DNA of 64,000 nt. Origin: Bradyrhizobium diazoefficiens (lineage in GTDB: Bacteria > Pseudomonadota > Alphaproteobacteria > Rhizobiales > Xanthobacteraceae). The notes under the pieces were generated by a model, which saw only the letters and a list, made by a program, of their open reading frames with translations, ran no database searches and had not been told where the DNA came from. A program made the translations under genes and the position numbers. The stretch is from the NCBI RefSeq assembly GCF_016616885.1, contig NZ_CP067102.1, forward strand, positions 3,252,501 through 3,316,500, in the 5' to 3' direction. Positions 1-7,415 of this stretch are shown in pieces; the stretch's first letter is position 1; each line of letters starts with the position of its first letter.

Positions 1-39
1 TTCGCACGCATCCCGGAATGACAGTGAGGCGGAGCGGCC

Positions 40-336
40 TCAAGCCCTTACGCCGTTGAACGGGAAGCTGCCCATCGGGCCGATGCCCATTTCGCCGCTC
101 ATGCTGTCGCCGGAAATCGTTCCGATGAACTCGAGCGTCAACGGCATCGGATTGGTGATCGAGACCTTCCAGTTGACGGCGTCGCCGCTGACGGTGCCGT
201 CGAAAATCTCGGCGGTGTTGCCCTCCGCGCCCTGCGTGCCCGTCAGTGCGCCGCCCGCTTGCTTCAGGCTCAGCGTCGCCTGGCGCTCGCCCATCGGGGT
301 CGTCATGGTCAGATTCCAGTTGCCGTCCACGGCCAT
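40..336 (-). CDS. small conserved hypothetical beta-rich protein
   Basis: A 98-residue protein of unknown function. The start is set by GGGAG about 8 nt upstream of the ATG at 336; the frame stays open further upstream but without a better site. There is no signal peptide or membrane segment. The sequence alternates short polar beta strands and Gly/Thr turns (LSLKQAGGALTGT, GTISGDSMSGEM), which suggests a small beta-barrel or calycin-like fold. That fold is inferred from the pattern only. No functional motif is recognised. Confidence 0.6.
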   Translation of the reverse strand: MAVDGNWNLTMTTPMGERQATLSLKQAGGALTGTQGAEGNTAEIFDGTVSGDAVNWKVSITNPMPLTLEFIGTISGDSMSGEMGIGPMGSFPFNGVRA

Positions 337-446
337 TCGCGTCTCCCGAACAATGTCCCGGCGGGCTGCGATGATCCGCAACCCATCCTGGGCCGAGCCT
401 ATAGCGCAACTTGAAGCCGCTGCCTAACCTGTCGATCAGGGCATAC

Positions 447-533
447 GAGCATGATCCGGAAAAGTGTGCAGCGGTTTTCCGATAAGATCATGCTCAAACA
501 ACAACCTAAAGCGCGATCATATCGCGCTTTAGG
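447..533. repeat. Rhizobiales-type intergenic palindromic element
   Basis: Two nested dyads. The first pairs GAGCATGATC (447-456) with GATCATGCTC (486-495), with inner CGGAAAA and TTTTCCG arms. The second is a perfect 13-bp stem, CCTAAAGCGCGAT (505-517) with ATCGCGCTTTAGG (521-533), around a 3-nt loop. The second stem overlaps the stop codon of the minus-strand gene ending at 529 and may act as its terminator. Elements of this composition are dispersed in rhizobial genomes; that part is from memory. Confidence 0.6.
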
Positions 534-1083
534 CGCGGGCGGCAGCGCGCCGCCGGCTGGTGGCGACGAGCCTGAACAGCACGTATTGCACGGCAAAGGC
601 GAGGGCCTTGGCGCCGCCCGCGACCGCCGAAATGTAGAACGCCCACAGCTTCAGATCGCCGGTGGCGGCGACCGCGATGGTGCCGGCGCCGAGAACGAAC
701 ATCAGCGCGGCCCAGGCATAGCCCGCAGCGGTGACGTATTCAGGCGCGGTCTCGGCCACGAGCGGCGGCATGTAGCGCAGCATCCAGCCGCGCTTGAGCA
801 TGATCGCGCCGATCGCGAAATGCGCGATCGCAGGCTTGGCCAGCATGAAGCGGGGATCGTTGGTCAGCAGTGTGACCGTACCGAGCACGATGACGAGCGC
901 GACGCTCGCATAGGTCATGTAGCCGAGCTCGCGCCCCTTGATGCGGGCGTAGATCACCTGCGCGATCGCGCCGGCAATCGCGACCGACGTCGCCAGGATG
1001 ACGTTGTCGGTGACGAGATAGATCACCAGGAAGACGATGGCAGACAGGAAGTCGGAGGCGAGGCGGGCGAATACGTCCTTCAT
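529..1083 (-). CDS. YciB/IspZ-like inner-membrane protein (septation protein A family)
   Basis: A 184-residue polytopic protein with about five hydrophobic segments. Spacing and motifs match the YciB/IspZ family (LVTDNVILATSVAI, YASVALVIVLGTVTLL, DPRFMLAKPAI). Family members affect cell-envelope integrity and division, but the biochemical role is unsettled. The ATG at 1083 lies 13 nt after the stop of the gene ending at 1097, so the two probably form an operon under the TetR-type operators at 1691-1763. It is likely an accessory paralogue rather than the main chromosomal ispZ, because no cell-division genes are nearby. That last point is inference. Confidence 0.65.
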   Translation of the reverse strand: MKDVFARLASDFLSAIVFLVIYLVTDNVILATSVAIAGAIAQVIYARIKGRELGYMTYASVALVIVLGTVTLLTNDPRFMLAKPAIAHFAIGAIMLKRGWMLRYMPPLVAETAPEYVTAAGYAWAALMFVLGAGTIAVAATGDLKLWAFYISAVAGGAKALAFAVQYVLFRLVATSRRRAAARA

Positions 1084-1096
1084 TGTCGGTCCTGTC

Positions 1097-1672
1097 TCAC
1101 TGGGCTTCGGGCAGCGCGCCGGCGGGCGCACCATACTTGATCCGGTGATGTTCTGGATACCACTTGGTGAAATAGATCGCGCTGTTGCGGGTGGCGAAGG
1201 CGACCGCGAGGCCGAGCCAGACCGGCAGGCCCGGGAAGTAGAGCAGCACGATGTTGGCGGCCATCATCAGCAGAGTGGCCACGGTCCATGCGCCGGTGAT
1301 GACATAGTTGGCGGTGAGGAAGCCGGGCATCGCCGCAGTTTCGGCCGGCACGGATTCGACCGCGTATTGCAGCGTGAAGGGCCGGCGCGCGATCATCGAG
1401 CCAAGCGAGATGATGAAGATGCCGATATCGACCGAGAGCTTGACGCCGAGGCTGCCGAGCTTCGGATCGAACAGCGCGAGGGTGAGGCCGAGGCCAGCGA
1501 ACAGGATCGCCGAGCCCGTTGCCAGGATCTTCACCGAGCGGCCGCGGGCCACGTCGATCGCGATCGTGGCGAAGCAGATCGCGGAGGCCGCGAACACGCT
1601 GACCGTGGCCGAGGTCATGAGCATCAGGAAGGTGTAGACGCCATAGGGGGCAAGGATCAGGAAGATCGTCAT
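1097..1672 (-). CDS. polytopic membrane protein of unknown function
   Basis: 191 residues with about six hydrophobic helices and a short polar C-terminus (FTKWYPEHHRIKYG). Start at ATG 1672, 18 bp downstream of an operator that overlaps the predicted transcription start. It precedes the YciB-like gene by 13 nt and resembles it in size and hydrophobic layout, so the pair may act together in the membrane. I do not recognise a defined family. Expression is predicted to be controlled by the TetR protein encoded at 3867-4604 through operators identical in design to those at the regulator's own promoter. Confidence 0.6.
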   Translation of the reverse strand: MTIFLILAPYGVYTFLMLMTSATVSVFAASAICFATIAIDVARGRSVKILATGSAILFAGLGLTLALFDPKLGSLGVKLSVDIGIFIISLGSMIARRPFTLQYAVESVPAETAAMPGFLTANYVITGAWTVATLLMMAANIVLLYFPGLPVWLGLAVAFATRNSAIYFTKWYPEHHRIKYGAPAGALPEAQ

Positions 1673-1690
1673 GGACGCCTCGGTCGAGCC

Positions 1691-1763
1691 AATCTTTACG
1701 ATGTCAAGATTGATAGTGGAGGGCCGGCGCCGGGTCAAGCAGAATCTTTACAGTGTCAAAATT
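1691..1763 (-). promoter_or_regulatory. minus-strand promoter flanked by two TetR-type operators
   Basis: Operator 1 (1691-1711) has left half AATCTTTAC and right half GTCAAGATT, 3 bp apart. Operator 2 (1743-1763) has AATCTTTAC and GTCAAAATT with the same spacing. Centres are 52 bp apart. Between them, on the minus strand, lies a sigma-70-like promoter: TTGACC (1738-1733), 17 bp, TATCAA (1715-1710). Operator 1 abuts the -10 and covers the start point; operator 2 lies just upstream of the -35 and overlaps the 3' end of the MAPEG gene. The arrangement matches 3775-3848. Confidence 0.7.
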
Positions 1764-2227
1764 ACGTGAATGACCTGTAAAAACTCAATTGTTGCAATGG
1801 CTTGATCTGAAATCTCATCGGCGAATGCGCCCCAGGGCAGGCGCGACAGGATGGTCAGGGCGCAGGAGACCAATAGGCCGATGGTCAGGAAGATGCTGCC
1901 GCCGCGGCAGATCATGAACTTGAGCGAGCCCGGCGTCGCGTACATGCCGAGCGGATGCAACAGCCGCGATAGCACAAGCGCCCCCATCAGCAGGTGAATG
2001 CGTAAGGATGCGCCGGACATTTCGAGAAACGCGATCATCAGCACGATGATGGGGACGTATTCCATGAAATTGCCATGGGCCCGGATCGCGCTGCGCAGGC
2101 CTTCATTGCCGCCGTCGTTGAACGGAGTCGCGTTGCTCCGCCGCAGCCGGATGACTTGCAGCGCAAGCGCGGCGTAGATCAGCGCGAGGATCGCGAGATA
2201 GTTCGCCGTGATGGTGGGGACGTGCAC
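1748..2227 (-). CDS. MAPEG family membrane protein
   Basis: 159 residues, four predicted helices, with the MAPEG signature RAHGNFMEYVP near residues 49-59 and the conserved tail region HPLGMY. MAPEG proteins include glutathione transferases and eicosanoid-metabolising enzymes; bacterial substrates are mostly unknown. The start is a GTG at 2227 preceded by AGGAG at 7 nt. The stop codon lies inside operator 2 (1743-1763). The gene is downstream of the carotenoid oxygenase, separated by an intergenic palindrome, and no separate operator was seen in that gap, so it may be read through from the oxygenase promoter. Confidence 0.8.
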   Translation of the reverse strand: MHVPTITANYLAILALIYAALALQVIRLRRSNATPFNDGGNEGLRSAIRAHGNFMEYVPIIVLMIAFLEMSGASLRIHLLMGALVLSRLLHPLGMYATPGSLKFMICRGGSIFLTIGLLVSCALTILSRLPWGAFADEISDQAIATIEFLQVIHVILTL

Positions 2228-2244
2228 GTAAAGTCTCCTTTTGC

Positions 2245-2350
2245 CGTCATCCCGGGGCGCACGTCAGTGCGAACCCGGAATCCATCGTGAGACAGTCTCT
2301 GCGGCTCGATAGATTCCGGGCTCGCGCCAAGTGGCGCGCCCCGGAATGAC
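2245..2350. repeat. intergenic palindromic repeat (CGTCATCCCGGGG type)
   Basis: The element begins CGTCATCCCGGGGCGC and ends with the inverted GCGCCCCGGAATGAC, with an inner GAACCCGGAATC / GATTCCGGGCTC pairing. Another copy of this family lies at 63371-63450, and a truncated end is visible at about 8-21. It separates the oxygenase from the MAPEG gene and contains no credible ORF. Confidence 0.65.
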
Positions 2351-2362
2351 AAGGAGAGGGAG

Positions 2363-3760
2363 CTACTGCGCCCCCACCCAATTGCCGTGGAAGCCGTCGG
2401 GCACGCGATGGCCGAGCTGCACCAGCGCGGCGGGGCCGGCCTCGATGTCGGTGGCATTGAACACGACGAGGTCGCTGCGGTTCTCCCGCGCGCGCCAGAC
2501 CACCGCCAGCAGCCAGCCGTCGCCTTCCGGAGCATCCTTCGATCGCTCGACGAAGACAGGCTCGGAGATGGTGTCGCCGGCCGGCAGCAGATACTGGCCG
2601 AGCCGCTTGCCGGTGCCGTCGACATGAACGATGCCCGACAGCGCACCGAACATCGGCAGCCGCGGATTGGCGCAGGCGTACCAGCCGTGACGGCTCTTCA
2701 AGCCGGCGCGGCGATCGTCGATGCGCGGGAATTCGCCGGTGAGATCGTCGAGATAGGTCTGCTGGAAGCGGTCGGTATTGCCGGAGAGATCGAAGGTCCA
2801 GCGGCAATGGCGGGCGCGTGATTTCTCCGGATCCGTCGGCCTTCCGTCGGGATGCGGAAACAGCGGCGCTTGCTCGAACTGCATGACATCGGCGACGATG
2901 CGGTCGCCGTCCTCCCAGGCATTCATGACGTGGAAGACGTAGCAGGCCTCAGCGTGGAACCAGACGATGTCCTTTGCCGCGCCATTGCGCTTCATCACGC
3001 CGACATAAGAGCCCCTCTCCGGCTCCCAGGCATAGGGCGGCTTGCCGCTCATCGCGCGCTCCATGCTGCCGGTGAGGGGCAGGATCGGAAACAGCACGTG
3101 TTTTTCGGTGACGATGAAGTCGTGCACCATGCTGGCATAGGGCGTCTCGAACCGCTCGAAGCGGGTCACCTTGCCGCTTGCATCGATCGATCCGTAGGAA
3201 AGGGCGGGTGTCAGCGGTCCCGCCGCATTGTAGCCGAAGAACACCAGCTCGCCCGTGACCGGATCGACCTTCGGATGCGCGGTGAAGGCGCCGGCGATGC
3301 GGCTCTGATAGTTGCAATAGCCGCGGGTCGCGAGCGTGCCCGGCTCGATCTCGGTCGGCAGATGTCCCTCTTCCAGCGCGAGCAGCTTGCCGGCATGAAA
3401 GACGATGTTGGTGTTGGCGACGCCGCCGTCGGTGAGATCGGCGGGCGCATCCGGCAGCTTGCGGCCGAAGCCGCCGAACAGCGCGCGGCCGGCATCGTGC
3501 TCGGCCAGCCATTTCGGTGTGCGGACCCAGCGGTTGCGGTAGGAGGCGCGCCCCTCTTCGAGATGAAAGGCGTGCAGCATGCCGTCGCCGACGAACCAAT
3601 GTGCGCCGGGCGCGTCGAACTGCGGATTGGGGCCGTTGCGGTAGAGCGTGCCGTTGAGCTCGCGCGGCAATTCGCCGATGATCTTGAGGAAAGGCGCATC
3701 CGCCTCGAAGGGAATCGGCGCGATATTGTTGCGGCGCTCGGCGATGGCATCCTGCTGCAC
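2363..3760 (-). CDS. carotenoid/stilbene cleavage oxygenase (RPE65/CCO family)
   Basis: 465 residues, a typical size for this non-haem iron family, which cleaves C=C bonds of carotenoids, apocarotenoids or lignostilbenes. The four expected iron ligands are visible: H162 (AHPKVDP), H213 (MVHDFIVT), H277 (FHVMNAWEDGD) and H458 (DGFHGNW). The N-terminal LNGTLYRNGPNPQF motif is also typical. I chose the GTG at 3760: it has AGGGAGG 8 nt upstream, and any longer frame would run back through the operator and promoter at 3775-3848. The gene is divergent from the TetR regulator, which probably represses it. Whether the substrate is a carotenoid or a plant stilbenoid cannot be told from sequence. Confidence 0.88.
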   Translation of the reverse strand: MQQDAIAERRNNIAPIPFEADAPFLKIIGELPRELNGTLYRNGPNPQFDAPGAHWFVGDGMLHAFHLEEGRASYRNRWVRTPKWLAEHDAGRALFGGFGRKLPDAPADLTDGGVANTNIVFHAGKLLALEEGHLPTEIEPGTLATRGYCNYQSRIAGAFTAHPKVDPVTGELVFFGYNAAGPLTPALSYGSIDASGKVTRFERFETPYASMVHDFIVTEKHVLFPILPLTGSMERAMSGKPPYAWEPERGSYVGVMKRNGAAKDIVWFHAEACYVFHVMNAWEDGDRIVADVMQFEQAPLFPHPDGRPTDPEKSRARHCRWTFDLSGNTDRFQQTYLDDLTGEFPRIDDRRAGLKSRHGWYACANPRLPMFGALSGIVHVDGTGKRLGQYLLPAGDTISEPVFVERSKDAPEGDGWLLAVVWRARENRSDLVVFNATDIEAGPAALVQLGHRVPDGFHGNWVGAQ

Positions 3761-3774
3761 GGCGAATCCCTCCC

Positions 3775-3848
3775 TATCTTTACATCGTAAAGATGAAATA
3801 GAGCCATGCGCGGCTTCCGTCAAGTGAAATCTTTACACTGTCAATATT
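3775..3848 (-). promoter_or_regulatory. oxygenase/tetR divergent promoter region with two TetR-type operators
   Basis: Operator 3 (3775-3795) contains the perfect dyad ATCTTTAC / GTAAAGAT around 3 bp. Operator 4 (3828-3848) has AATCTTTAC and GTCAATATT. Centres are 53 bp apart. On the minus strand TTGACG (3823-3818), a 17-bp spacer and TATTTC (3800-3795) form a promoter for the oxygenase, with operator 3 on the start point and operator 4 behind the -35. This is the same geometry as 1691-1763. The sites were found by eye, and binding by the adjacent TetR is inferred. Confidence 0.72.
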
Positions 3849-3860
3849 GCGTCATATAGC
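3832..3860 (+). promoter_or_regulatory. probable tetR promoter, possibly leaderless
   Basis: TTTACA (3832-3837), 17 bp, TATAGC (3855-3860) on the plus strand. Operator 4 covers the -35 and part of the spacer, implying autorepression. A start point about 7 nt after the -10 would fall on the ATG at 3867. That would explain the absence of a Shine-Dalgarno sequence there, so a leaderless mRNA is plausible. Confidence 0.45.
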
Positions 3861-3866
3861 TTGCAA

Positions 3867-4604
3867 ATGGCCAAGAGCAACACCACTGCCGACACCAAGA
3901 GCGAAACGGCGCGCCCTGCACGTGCCTCCAAAAAAACATCGGCAGCATCACGCCCGGCGCGCCGTGCGGCGAGCGCGAAGACCGAGACGCCCTATCACCA
4001 CGGCGCCTTGCGCGAGGCGCTGCTGCAGGCGGCCGAACGGGTGCTGGAGCGCGATGGGCTCGCCGGCCTGACGCTGCGCGCGGTGGCGCGCGAGGCGGGC
4101 GTCTCGCATGCGGCGCCGACCCATCATTTCGGCGATCTCACCGGCCTCGTCAGCGAACTCGCCGCGATCGGCTTCCGCCAGTTCAACGCAGCGATGGCGT
4201 CGGCTTGCGACGCAGCCACCTCGCCGCTGGAGCGGACACTGGCGCGGCCCAAAGCTTACGTCGCCTACGCCCAGGCCCATCCCGGCATGTACGGTCTGAT
4301 GTTCCGCACCGAGCGGCTCGACTATTCCAGGCCCTCGCTGCACGAGGCCGCGGAATCCTCGTTTGCCGGCCTTGCCAATGCCATCGGCGCGATGCGGCAG
4401 GAGCCGATTAGCGGCGACAGGCTGACCATCGAGCAGGGCGCGGCGATCGCACGGGCCTGGTCGATGGTGCACGGCTTCACCATGCTGCTGCTCGACGGAC
4501 GGCTTGAGGATATTCTGGAACGGCTGCCGGCTGGCACCACGGCGGAGCAACTCCTTGAGGCGATCCTGAAATCGACGGTGGCAGCAAAGCTGGCAACAAC
4601 CTGA
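3867..4604 (+). CDS. TetR family regulator with WHG-type C-terminal domain
   Basis: 245 residues. An unusual Ala/Lys/Arg/Ser-rich tail of about 40 residues precedes the HTH domain (HHGALREALLQAAERVL, then LTLRAVAREAGVSHAAPTHHF). The C-terminal ligand domain has the RAWSMVHGFTMLLLDG pattern of the TetR_C_33/WHG group. The ATG at 3867 is preferred over the TTG at 3861. Operator 4 lies directly upstream. The same operator occurs at the oxygenase promoter and in front of the membrane-protein pair, so this is probably the local repressor of all three units. The basic N-terminal tail may add non-specific DNA contacts (inference). Confidence 0.85.
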   Translation: MAKSNTTADTKSETARPARASKKTSAASRPARRAASAKTETPYHHGALREALLQAAERVLERDGLAGLTLRAVAREAGVSHAAPTHHFGDLTGLVSELAAIGFRQFNAAMASACDAATSPLERTLARPKAYVAYAQAHPGMYGLMFRTERLDYSRPSLHEAAESSFAGLANAIGAMRQEPISGDRLTIEQGAAIARAWSMVHGFTMLLLDGRLEDILERLPAGTTAEQLLEAILKSTVAAKLATT

Positions 4605-4864
4605 TCGAACGAAACATTCGCAGTTCTCGTCCCGCTTGCCCGTTCGGCCCGAGCAAGCTGTCGCGCCCAAGCATTGGGCATCGGCGGAACATCGGTACCA
4701 GCGCAGGCGAGTGATGATGCGGAACTCGCGCGCATCAGGCATCTTCACTGTGGGCAAGCATCAAGCGCGGTCGGGATAGGCCTGACAGCGGCGCGGAATC
4801 GTTCTAGAAGAGCGGCTTCGCTTGGGCTCATGCAGCCTGGTCCGCGTCCTCGTTCCACTTGATC

Positions 4865-5431
4865 ATGCCAGTCATCGCTTCCAGCAAATCCTATCGCGTC
4901 GGCCGTTCCAAGACCGGACTTGGCCTCTTCGCCACCATGCCGATCAAGAAGGGCACCCGGATCATCCGTTATTTCGGACCGATCCTGGACTGCCGAATCC
5001 CTGCGCAGGACGACATCGAGAACAAATATCTGTTCGAGCTCAACGGCCGCTGGACCATCGACGGCTCGGTGCGCAAGAACATTGCGCGCTACATCAACCA
5101 TTCCTGCCGGCCCAACGCGGAATCCGATGTCCGTCCGCGCGAGCGCAAGGTCTTCATCCGCGCCATCAAGAACATCGAGCCGGGCGAAGAGATCAACTAC
5201 GATTACGGCACCGACTATTTCAAAGCCTATCTGAAGCCGATCGGCTGCAAGTGCCCCTCCTGCGAGAACAAGCGCAAGAAGCAGCGCGCCGAGGCGCGCG
5301 CCGAACGCGCCAAGGTGAAGGCGCGCGCGGAGCGCAAGGCGCAGAGGGCGGGCGCGAAAACCACCGCGGTGAAAAAGAAGAAGCTGAACGGCAAGCATTT
5401 TTCCGGCAAGGTCGGCCGCACAAGGGCTTAG
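4865..5431 (+). CDS. SET-domain protein lysine methyltransferase with basic tail
   Basis: 188 residues. The SET core is complete: RSKTGLGLFA near 14-23, the pseudoknot motif RYINHSCRPN at 75-84, and GEEINYDYG at 107-115, followed by a post-SET-like CKCPSC (128-133) that could bind zinc. Residues 134-188 are almost entirely Lys/Arg/Ala with short runs like RAEARAERAKVKARAERKAQ, resembling histone-like or DNA-binding tails. Family knowledge: SET enzymes transfer methyl from SAM to protein lysines. The bacterial target is unknown. Start at ATG 4865, preferred over a TTG 6 nt earlier; no strong Shine-Dalgarno. It stands alone between tetR and a repeat-containing gap. Confidence 0.85.
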   Translation: MPVIASSKSYRVGRSKTGLGLFATMPIKKGTRIIRYFGPILDCRIPAQDDIENKYLFELNGRWTIDGSVRKNIARYINHSCRPNAESDVRPRERKVFIRAIKNIEPGEEINYDYGTDYFKAYLKPIGCKCPSCENKRKKQRAEARAERAKVKARAERKAQRAGAKTTAVKKKKLNGKHFSGKVGRTRA

Positions 5432-5749
5432 CTTCGACCGCCGCCAGCCTTTACGTACCAGCCTTTACGTAAGTGTCCTGATTGGTCCTCAGGCTGCGGT
5501 GCCTCCACGGGCCGCGGCCCGAACGCCTGCGCGAGCCGCCGACCCGTCGGGCAAACCACCGAGTCAATCCGCACCGATCAAAATATTCTTATTTACCGAA
5601 CTTCGGTTTTGTAGTATCGCTGTGTCCATCATGATCCGTGAAAGGGGCGTTCGCGATCGCCGTCATTGCGAGCGCAGTCCGTGCAGCGTGGGTCCCGGCT
5701 CTGCGCAGCAACGCGAACGGCGTTGCAGCGCGTCCGGGACACGAGAGCA
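5432..5749. repeat. intergenic gap with a palindromic repeat
   Basis: No convincing gene. Tandem 'CCAGCCTTTACGTA'-like words occur at 5447-5471. At about 5660-5742 there is a repeat of the CGTCATTGCGAGCG type with arms GTCCCGG and CCGGGAC. It lies between convergent genes and may help to end transcription. Confidence 0.45.
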
Positions 5750-6148
5750 TCACGCCGCCACAACGCTCCCGCTCTTGCGCAACCCCACATATTGCAACTC
5801 GGCGAACACGCCGGTGGCGATCGCCTGGGCCACGACCATCAGCTCGCCGGCGAGGTTCGGCGACACCGCGCCCGAGAACAGCAGCGCGATGCTGCCCACC
5901 GTCCAGGCCGCGTTGCCGACCACGACCAGGAGCACGAGTGGCCTCGGCACCGCTGTGCGCGAGCCGAGCCAGCCGACCAGTGCGGTGTAGGCGATCAGGA
6001 ACAGGCCGGTCTCGCGCAACAGCGCTTCAGGCAGGTTGAACAAAGTCGCGAACGCGCCGGCGCCGAAGGTGAAGCCGAGCGCGGCGATACCGCTGAACAC
6101 GGCGTCGGCGAGCAGGGCACGGCGCAGGAAGGTGGATGCGTCGATCAT
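5750..6148 (-). CDS. small four-helix membrane protein, unknown function
   Basis: 132 residues with four predicted transmembrane helices (for example LLADAVFSGIAALGFTFGAG and PLVLLVVVGNAAWTVGSIAL). ATG at 6148 with GGAGACC upstream. It is followed upstream by another small minus-strand gene at 6184-6426, possibly an operon. The layout resembles small hypothetical membrane proteins common in rhizobia; no catalytic residues are evident. Confidence 0.6.
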   Translation of the reverse strand: MIDASTFLRRALLADAVFSGIAALGFTFGAGAFATLFNLPEALLRETGLFLIAYTALVGWLGSRTAVPRPLVLLVVVGNAAWTVGSIALLFSGAVSPNLAGELMVVAQAIATGVFAELQYVGLRKSGSVVAA

Positions 6149-6183
6149 CTGAGGTCTCCATGGTTGGGTTGGCTAGGGTGAAC

Positions 6184-6426
6184 TCAATGCAATCCACGCC
6201 ACCAGGCGCGGAGCAGGCGGGCGAGGCGGAATGGGCAGAGGCTCCTGCCGACGCTGTGCTCGAACGCCGTGACCTGCGCGACGACATAGTCGCCGGTCGA
6301 ATGCACCAGCGGCTCGGGCATGTTGAGGCTGCGCGCCAGCATCCGGGTCGCGAATGTCACGGCCCAAGGTAGGACTAGGGGGATGAGGTGGTCGGCGAGA
6401 GAACGGTAAAGCAGCAGCGCGATCAT
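6184..6426 (-). CDS. small hypothetical protein, membrane-associated
   Basis: About 80 residues beginning MIALLLYRSLADHL, with one strongly hydrophobic stretch (LIPLVLPWAVTFA) and an Arg/Trp-rich end (RLARLLRAWWRGLH). AGGAG lies 7-8 nt upstream of the ATG at 6426; an in-frame ATG at 6432 is too close to the Shine-Dalgarno. It is divergent from the XRE regulator at 6495, so that regulator may control it and the 132-residue membrane protein. Function unknown. Confidence 0.5.
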   Translation of the reverse strand: MIALLLYRSLADHLIPLVLPWAVTFATRMLARSLNMPEPLVHSTGDYVVAQVTAFEHSVGRSLCPFRLARLLRAWWRGLH

Positions 6427-6494
6427 GGTCATTCTCCTGTGCCCAGCAAGATGCGCCGGTCGGGGCCCCAATTCGATTACCTCGGGAGTAATGG

Positions 6495-7349
6495 ATGGGC
6501 CGAAACGCACGTGGTAGGTTTTCGACCATGACCACACATGCATCCACGGCACGCGCCGAACCCAGCCAGCCGGTTCATATCGGCGATCATCTGCGCGAAT
6601 GGCGGCAGCGCCGCCGCATGAGTCAGCTCGATCTCGCCGGCGACGCCGAGATTTCCGCACGGCATCTCAGCTTTGTCGAGACCGGTCGCTCAGCGCCCTC
6701 GCGCGAGATGGTGCTGCGGCTCGCCGAGCGCCTCGACGTGCCCCTGCGCGAACGCAACGTGCTGCTGGTCGCGGCCGGCTACGCGCCGGCCTTTCCGCAA
6801 CGCTCGCTGGAGGATCCCGCCTTGAAGTCAGCCCGTCAGGCGATCGACCTCGTGCTGAGAGCCCACGAACCCAATCCGGCGCTGGCCTATGACCGGCACT
6901 GGAATCTGGTGACGGCCAATCGCATGGTGGCGCCGCTGCTCGCCGGCATCCCGGAGCGGCTGCTTGGCCAGCCCTTCAACGTGCTGCGGCTCGCCTTTCA
7001 TCCCGAGGGGCTGGCGCCGCGCACGGTCAATCTCGCACAATGGTGTGCGCATCTGCTCGAGCGTTTGCACCGGCAATGCGAGGCGACGGCCGATCCAGAG
7101 CTGATCAAGCTGTATCACGACCTCAAGAGCTACCCCATTCCGGCGCGCTCAGGGCCGCTGTCGAGCGACAATGTCGCGATCCCGTTCAAGCTTCGGCATG
7201 ACGGGGGGATCCTGAGTTTCTTCTCCACCACCATGGTGTTCGGAACGCCGGTCGACATCACCCTGTCGGAGCTGGCGCTGGAGACGTTCTTTCCCGCCGA
7301 CGAACGCACCGCCGAATGGCTAAGACAGACGGCCGCAAATGTGGCCTAG
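6495..7349 (+). CDS. XRE family regulator with MmyB-like ligand-binding domain
   Basis: About 284 residues. The N-terminal Cro/CI HTH spans roughly residues 32-85 (LREWRQRRRMSQLDLAGDAE, then SARHLSFVETGRS). The C-terminal part has the MmyB-like PAS-type pattern PALAYDRHWNLVTANRMVAPLL. Such regulators often control a divergently encoded oxidoreductase or small membrane genes. The ATG at 6495 has GGGAG 6 nt upstream; the next candidate at 6528 has a weaker site. The start is therefore slightly uncertain. It precedes the DsbA-like gene by 66 nt on the same strand. Confidence 0.85.
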   Translation: MGRNARGRFSTMTTHASTARAEPSQPVHIGDHLREWRQRRRMSQLDLAGDAEISARHLSFVETGRSAPSREMVLRLAERLDVPLRERNVLLVAAGYAPAFPQRSLEDPALKSARQAIDLVLRAHEPNPALAYDRHWNLVTANRMVAPLLAGIPERLLGQPFNVLRLAFHPEGLAPRTVNLAQWCAHLLERLHRQCEATADPELIKLYHDLKSYPIPARSGPLSSDNVAIPFKLRHDGGILSFFSTTMVFGTPVDITLSELALETFFPADERTAEWLRQTAANVA

Positions 7350-7415
7350 CGCCCTTGCCTCGGGCGGCTCTCGGCTTATCTTCCGACAAAACCGCACCGT
7401 CCGAAGGAGGCGCCA

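Noticed and set aside
3761..3823. Longer ATG start of the carotenoid oxygenase
   Set aside because: It would lie upstream of the predicted transcription start and over the operator and -10; the GTG at 3760 has a strong Shine-Dalgarno.
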